DNA from: Pyrenopolyporus hunteri
Taxonomy: Eukaryota; Ascomycota; Sordariomycetes; Xylariales; Hypoxylaceae
NCBI GenBank assembly: GCA_902806595.1
Contig: CADCXC010000003.1
Coordinates: 1,488,001 to 1,552,000, forward strand
Length of the DNA stretch: 64,000 nucleotides
Reading direction: 5' to 3'
Shown: positions 58,400-64,000 of the stretch, in pieces
Numbering within the stretch: position 1 is the first letter of the stretch
How the letters are laid out: each line of letters begins with the position of its first letter
The notes under the pieces: model-generated
Told to the model about the DNA's origin: nothing
Database searches by the model: none
The model's input: only the letters and a program-made list of their open reading frames with translations
Program-made: the position numbers and the translations under genes

Positions 58400-61300
58400 T
58401 CATAGACTGACCGTCACAGTCATGTTATTGCTCAGGACAAGGAGAACTGGTGGGAGTTTGTTGCACAGCACCTCTATATCAGTTAGATATCGTAAGGTAG
58501 CTTCCTCGCTCTTACAAGTTCCCTCCTCCGGGATTGGGAGAGTCGTGAATAGCACCGCCGTATCATCACTATTTTGATGCATCAACTCGTTGAGAATTAG
58601 GTGCTGGGCCCGTCTTGGTAGGTCGTTGAACGAGAGAGGCAAACTCTGTGTTGAATACGTCGAACGAGAGTCCTCGTCCGGCCGTCCACCAGAACGATGA
58701 GATGCTAGCAACTCTGGGATATCTTCTGATAGTCCTTCCGTTCGAGAGATCGAACTCCTGCGGGATTTCAGAAGCGGCTCAGATGCGCTATGCTCAGGGC
58801 CAGCAAACATGAGCCGCGGCCCGTAGCCATCCTCGTTTTCGACCTTGGTTTCTGGAACTGGTCGGCTGGAGTACGGCCCGGTGGATGTGTTTCGTGATAG
58901 TGGTGGACGCCGAACCCGAGAGGATGATGACTGCTCTTCTTTGGAGAAGGTAATCCTTGGCTCCGAGTCGTCGCCGCCCGCTACCACCGTGGTTTCAGGC
59001 GTCGGTCTACTAGTGAATCGGCCCATCGACGGATTGCGCGAAAGTGCGGGTACGGACGGGGCTTTTGGCACAATAGGAGTTGTTTCGCTTGGTGTAATCG
59101 TGCCAGCTCGGCGACTAGTCGAAGTTTGTGTCTTCTCGATGGCGGCCGTCAACGTTGGAGTTGGCCGCATTATGGAATCCATCGTGCCATACCCCAATGA
59201 GCCAGGCGTAGCCGACTGTCCCGAAGGTCGCGTCGTGGATTGCTCCCCATTATCTAGTGATTCCACCCCGTGTAAGATATCTCCATGGCTCTTTCGCCGT
59301 CCTACAAATGCCAGTATACTAGATCTCCGCCTTGAAGTCGAGTTTCTATTGTTACCCTCACTCACTGTGCTAGCAACATCGTTGAAATCAATATCTGATG
59401 ATGCCGTCGATTCATCGTCATCGTCGTCGTCGTCGTCGTTATCGCTGAAGTCTGGCGAATCGCCGTCCGCCTGCCCGCCAAACCCGGAAGAACTTAGTTG
59501 ATGAGTGTGTATGCCGAAGTTAACACCCAATTTAGCAATTGTGGAAACCGTCGGCTTCTTAGATCTTTCTAGTAATTCGTTGACGCCTAGCCCCCTCGGT
59601 GAATTGTGAAGGCCCTCGGGTTTAGACACAGAGCTGCCTCTACGTCTAGTAGCATCGAGTACCATCCCAAGAGAGGCAAGCTCCTGTGACCGTGACATTT
59701 CGTGAGCTTCGGTCCTCAACCTTTGAAGCTCCTGCCACCATTCATCATCTTTCAGAAAATCGTTTATAACACGCCCGAAGTCGGACCCAACCCCCCGACC
59801 GTTAACGATGGTTTCATAGCTCTGCAGCTCTCCTGAAGCAAGCCAAAATACTTTTACTGCAGCGTCGATCCGCAGCTTCTCTAACAGAGCCTTTAATCTT
59901 GCTTGCTCTTCTCTAACTTCGCTCTCGTACTCAACAAATACTAGGACTCGAAGCTTGAAGGCCCTTTTCCATGTTGGGACGGTGTGTAAAATGTAACCAA
60001 GCTGTAGAATTAAAGTATCTTCACTACCTTGTTAGCTTGTGAAATTTCGATCTGACATCTAAGGGTTCTTACAAGTATCAAAGTTAGTGGTCCAAATGCT
60101 CTTGTCACCGTCGGTAATCTCAGCTGACATCTGGATTGGCCAGAGATCTATATATCTTTTCGAATTGCTTCCGTCGCGGCGGGGAAGTTCTAAGGCATGG
60201 AATCCTTTGCCGACGGCGACATTCAGACGATGGCGGAGCGCAAGATCTTCAAGTATTGTTAGGTAGCTTACAGCCGACATCATATTCTCTGTGCGGATAG
60301 TATCAGTCGGGAGATATCCATCCAAAAGACGAGCAAAAGTATCACCGCGCCGACGCTTTAAAGACTTCCCTCCGGTCTTCGTTTCGGCTTTCGCTACGGT
60401 CGGCGTGCTAGGCATTTCGGGTATTTGCGTGTACGGCTGTGACTTTCGCAGATCGTCCATATTATAGAAACCTAAGACAACTATATTCGGTCTCATGCCA
60501 CCTAAGCCGGCTGAGAGAATTAGGTTCCGCACTCCCCATTCAATTGTAGGGGACATCGTAAGTTGGACGAAAGCTTTGATTCTTGAGAATTCTGAGATGT
60601 ACCGAGTCCAAGCCGACTGTTGCAGCTTTGCCTCGTGTATCCCTGAATTGAAATCGTCTGTCACGATAACATGTCCCAATATGTATAGGGACCCCTTTTT
60701 TAGGGAATTGCAGAACTGGATGAGCCGAGTCTGACGCCGAGGATCATTGATTAGGAGTATGATCTGAGGTCTCCAGAATTTAATATGTTCAGGCTTGAGC
60801 CGCAGTAGATACTTCCGTACCTGATGGTAGATCAGGTTCTGGGAAACATCCCCCCAATGTTTCGGTGGACTCGTGTAGTGAATGATGAGGAAAAGAAAGA
60901 TAAGCACACAGATGGCCGATGCCGCGTACGTCTCGTCTATGAAGAACATGGCCGTGGCAGAGAGAACACTTCCTACGAAAGCCGTATGCCAGCTGAAGAA
61001 CTTAAACGCAGGACGGAAATTAGGGGCGGATCCTATCTTCAGGAGAAAGCACGCAAGGTTCATAACGAAGAAAGTCATCTGCATCAACCTTTAGTCCTGC
61101 GGGTTAGAGCACACTTTATGGGCGCACTCACCTGATAGCCCATAGATATAAAAGTCGCGATTTGATTTAGGTCCGCAAACAGAGCAATCTGAGCAATGAT
61201 GTAGGTGGCGAGTATGGCAAGCGTCGGGTCATCGCGTTTGTTTCCCTTTCCAAATATAGATAACCCTGGGAGGAGTTTATCCCGTCCGAGAGCCTGAAGT

Positions 61301-62346
61301 AGCTTAGAGCTACCAAGAATTCCCATCAACGCTGAGAAGAACGTCGTAGCGCATTCTCCAGCCAGGATTAACGGCGACCATATGCTCGTCGTAGAGAGAA
61401 CGTTGGTGTCTCGGAGAAGGGAGGGGTGGGTAATACTAGATGCTATCGACAAAATAACCACTAGGTATATGAGAAAAGTCCCCGCCATAGCCCACAACGT
61501 TCCTCTCGGGATAGCTTTACTCGGATTTCGGAGGTCCCCGGACATTGAGGCTCCAGCAAAGATCCCAGACGTGGCGCTGAAGAGGATACCAAACAGCTCC
61601 CTAAACGTGTCTACGCCCCGATACGTAGGGCCATCAGTGTGCGGAAAGAGGTTGGAACGCATGGTGGCCAGGCTAAATCCGGTGAACTCAACGCCCAGGT
61701 CTTCATCCTTGAACGGACTCCTCGCGACAGCGGAGATCGGGATGCTCGTAATGGCCAATGCTAATATGACGACAAGGCCGCCGCTTGCTTGGGCAAAGAC
61801 GGCACGTCCAGCGAGGCTCAGAGCTGTGCAGAAGATAAGAGCGGCGGTCTGCATACCGTAGCTCTCCCAGTAGCCATGTGGTACTAGAGATCCTAGGTTT
61901 AGTTTTAGACAGTCTATGAGGCCGACTACGTTGAGCGAAGTATTAACAACTTGAGCAAGGTAGAATAGAATACCGATCGATCCACCAAACTCAGGGCCGA
62001 GCGATCTCGAAATCAAGTAGTAGGCACCGCCCCCTTTCACTTCTCCATTAGATGCTATAGCAGACAGAGAGAGCGTAGTGACGAGGTCGATAATATATGC
62101 GGTAACAAGGAGACCTATAATCCGTGAGTAAGGGCCCGACGCCGCGGTGCGGTGCTGGTGAAACCTACCAAGCATCCCGACCAGACCAATCCGACCCATT
62201 ATCGAGCCAAAACGAAGGAACATTAGGATACTGATGATATTCAGAACAACGGGAATAAAGACTCCGGCGACGGCACCCAGCTTGGCCTTCTTACCGGCCG
62301 GCGCTAGGCCGGCATCCCTTTGGTCTCCTCGGGATTCTGGAGGCAT
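58400..62346 (-). CDS. vhc1: Vacuolar cation-chloride cotransporter (Vhc1, SLC12 family)
   Basis: Exons are complement(62169-62346), (61132-62114), (60073-61078) and (58400-60018), giving 1261 aa. Introns of 54, 53 and 54 nt restore GMLGLLVTAYIID, ISMGYQMTFFVMNLACFLL and NFDTYTLILQLG. The N-terminal amino-acid-permease/SLC12 core (about 20-480) has some 12 hydrophobic spans, including VFIPVVLNIISILMFLRFG, KGGGAYYLISRSLGPEFGG, GIFAGASMSGDLRNPSKAIP and LATYIIAQIALFADLNQIA. The cytosolic C-terminal domain follows (LRLKPEHIKFWRPQIILLIND onward) with a disordered Ser/Asp-rich insert (about 860-1200). Vhc1 moves K+ and Cl- across the vacuolar membrane in yeast. The first intron is a multiple of three and open, so simple frame scans read through it. 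Confidence 0.92.
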
Positions 62347-63758
62347 ATTATCCGAAGAACTTTTACAATTTTTTTACCCTTTGCCTGGTGGTGCTGTCAT
62401 AGATGGGTGCTACGTCCCACGGCAAGACATGCTAGGACATCATTGATAATGTCGGATGCGGCGCAGAGAGAGAGCTTTATCCTCGTGGTAAAATAGATAT
62501 CCCCACTTAAGGTTGTGTCTGAGGCCGAGATGGAATAGTCGAAGAAAGCAGGCAGTCGGAGGAGAGAGATACTTAGGATGAACATCGAAGGAATAGCTAG
62601 ACTCGATCTGGCCTAGCCGTATTCCCCACAGACAGTTTCTAGAGTCTTGGATCGGTTTTTGTGCCCAATGACGTAGAACAGCTGATCCGAAACGAGACAT
62701 GTAATTCGGATTCTGTTGGCCAGAGGACGATCTCCATCACATAGAGGAACGTATTACTAGTACTATGCTATGGTAGTGGGACGACTTCGTGCTATAAGAG
62801 GACTGAACCGCTCACTTACATATAGATAGAGCGGCATGACTCTGGAGAAAGAAGATCTATTGACCTGTTTGTATGTATAGGAATTGACCAAATTACGTAG
62901 TTCCAGCATGTGATGAGATTCAGCGTTTGTTCTTTTCCGTCTAAGTGGCTGGCGACACCGCGCCAAGATAGCGGGTACCCCCTGATCGATATGCGTTTAT
63001 CAATATTAAGCAAAGGCTTGCATGGTACCTACCTCTTACACCGTAGCCGACGGAACACGACACTGTACATCGGTCCGGTGTTGGGTTCAGAAGTACCTTC
63101 CACTAAACATGTAGGTAGCCGGGTAGGGCCTAGCCCACTAGGTACAGGTATGTACCAGCTATCCTAGTGCCTACATGTAGGTACCTAGGCTGGTAGCCCG
63201 TTAGCGGAGGTACATACCTAGGTACCTGGGTAGGTAGGTAGCCAACCCCCCAAGCGATAGTTGGACTACCGCCAATTGGCTGGGAAATCAAGGCTTACTG
63301 GTCCATCCCGTGCAGGGTCTGAGCCTCTGAAAGTCCCCCCAAATGATGCAGTTGACCGGCTTAGGCCAATTCTTCAGGGTCTGACTGATAAGCTACCTAC
63401 ATCACGAGGTCTGCCGGTACCGTGCCTATCTACATACCTCTCTAAACAGCTGTCTCTTCGGTTTTCTTTTCCTCCCGTCATCCCTCCCACCGTTGGTATT
63501 CTTTCGCATCTACGGGTGTCTCTGGACAAGCCTTATTTGCGGTGAAGCCGTCTAGTGTTCTACCAAGCGACTTCTTCCTAGAGCTCTGTATTGTACAATA
63601 CATAATTGACCTTCCCTTGCAAATTAGTTTCCGATAGCTTCGTCTTTATTTAGCCGTATCTCTCGGGTGCTAACTCCTAAGCCCTCGGTCCCTAGCTCCC
63701 ACACTACCAATACCTTAATGATCGCGTCCTGCCGAAGAGCACTACTTTAAGCTTCACG
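62347..63758. other. Intergenic between divergent genes
   Basis: Promoters of vhc1 (minus) and the 63759 gene (plus). GGTACCTAGG palindromes at 63178-63245 and copies near 63022. The 300 bases before 63759 are pyrimidine-rich. Small frames at 62397-63167 are unsupported. Confidence 0.45.
63178..63243. repeat. TAGGTACCTAGG motif cluster
   Basis: GGTACCTAGG occurs near 63181, then TACCTAGGTACC and GGTAGGTAGG by 63241. Same sequence class as the 39898 cluster. Confidence 0.8.
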
Positions 63759-64000
63759 ATGTCCAATTCCGACCGGGAGGGTAGCACAACGCCGCAACCT
63801 GGCGGTCCCTCGGGCGTGCCCTTATCGTCCTCTCCGGGTTCCGCTCGCGTTTACGGGACTTCGCTGCCTCGTGCCGACGTTACCGCTCGCCTGGCCTCTC
63901 CCGTACCCTTCGGAACTCCGCCCTCACAAAGATCCCAGGTCGCGAATCGGGGAAATGAAGAGGGCGCTGAAAACGTAGGACCTCTTGCGGGCGCTGGTCA
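63759..64000 (+). CDS. 5' part of an unidentified gene, cut by the window end
   Basis: The frame from ATG 63759 is open for 80 codons to the end of the window. The peptide is Ser/Pro/Gly-rich (MSNSDREGSTTPQPGGPSG, then GTPPSQRSQ) and looks disordered, as in the N-termini of many fungal regulators and membrane proteins. A pyrimidine-rich leader lies just upstream, and the codon usage (many C-ending codons) is like that of the flanking genes. No domain is visible and no function can be assigned. Confidence 0.6.
   Translation, partial: MSNSDREGSTTPQPGGPSGVPLSSSPGSARVYGTSLPRADVTARLASPVPFGTPPSQRSQVANRGNEEGAENVGPLAGAG

Noticed and set aside
59401..59445. CGT/CAT trinucleotide run near 59410-59440 as a microsatellite
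   Set aside because: It encodes the Asp-rich stretch of the Vhc1 C-terminal insert, so it is annotated as coding rather than as a separate repeat.
1..64000. Possible biosynthetic gene cluster (PABA synthase, SDR-fold protein, AACS, AMACR-like)
   Set aside because: The genes are tens of kilobases apart, interleaved with housekeeping genes. No PKS, NRPS, terpene synthase, P450, pathway regulator or dedicated transporter was seen.

Overview
The window is nuclear DNA of a filamentous ascomycete (Pezizomycotina, most likely Sordariomycetes; Xylariales is a guess). The reasons are short introns (mostly 45-150 nt) with GTRNGT-like donors, intron-rich single-gene transcription units, fungal-type housekeeping orthologues, an AT-saturated element that looks mutated by RIP, and many short TAGGTACCTA-type palindromes between genes. 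No operons, CRISPR arrays, rRNA or convincing tRNA genes were seen. Exon borders were worked out by hand from splice consensus, reading-frame continuity and remembered family alignments.

Layout. 0.6-5 kb: 4-amino-4-deoxychorismate (PABA) synthase and a LOG-type phosphoribohydrolase, both minus. 6.4-10.9 kb: a CLPTM1-family membrane protein and a zinc-finger-like protein, both plus. 11.5-12.4 kb: the R-SNARE Sec22 (minus). 12.8-13.4 kb: a non-autonomous element with ~120-bp terminal inverted repeats, lying in the divergent region before an ASXH-domain protein (14.1-15.4 kb, plus). 16.8-21.2 kb: the TRAPPII subunit Trs120 (minus). 22.4-23.6 kb: an SDR-fold protein whose catalytic lysine and cofactor-loop glycines are missing. 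25.6-27.0 kb: phosphoserine aminotransferase. 27.5-29.8 kb: a seven-exon DUF2264 protein. 31.4-33.7 kb: acetoacetyl-CoA synthetase. 34.5-35.6 kb: a TA-flanked, extremely AT-rich inverted-repeat element. 36.8-39.4 kb: a WDR26/Gid7-like subunit of the GID/CTLH ubiquitin ligase. 40.9-43.2 kb: the dynamin Vps1. 43.2-46.6 kb: a long gene-poor stretch with tandem pentamers. 46.6-49.0 kb: a class III CoA-transferase/racemase (AMACR-like) and the Gcn2 regulator Yih1/IMPACT. 50.0-51.8 kb: protein phosphatase 5 (Ppt1). 52.0-52.5 kb: the RNase P/MRP subunit Pop8. 53.2-54.5 kb: an unusual Spt4-like elongation factor. 54.9-57.0 kb: a low-complexity orphan protein. 58.4-62.3 kb: a vacuolar cation-chloride cotransporter (Vhc1/SLC12). 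63.8 kb to the window end: the 5' part of an unidentified gene.

The genes do not form a biosynthetic cluster. Several serve membrane traffic (Sec22, Trs120, Vps1) or primary metabolism (PABA, serine, acetoacetate). The points most worth checking are the Spt4-like gene, where an in-frame TAG is followed by 67 sense codons encoding a Lys/Gln-rich tail; the SDR-fold apparent pseudoenzyme; the two inverted-repeat elements, one keeping C and G mainly as CpG; and abrupt GC changes inside single genes.
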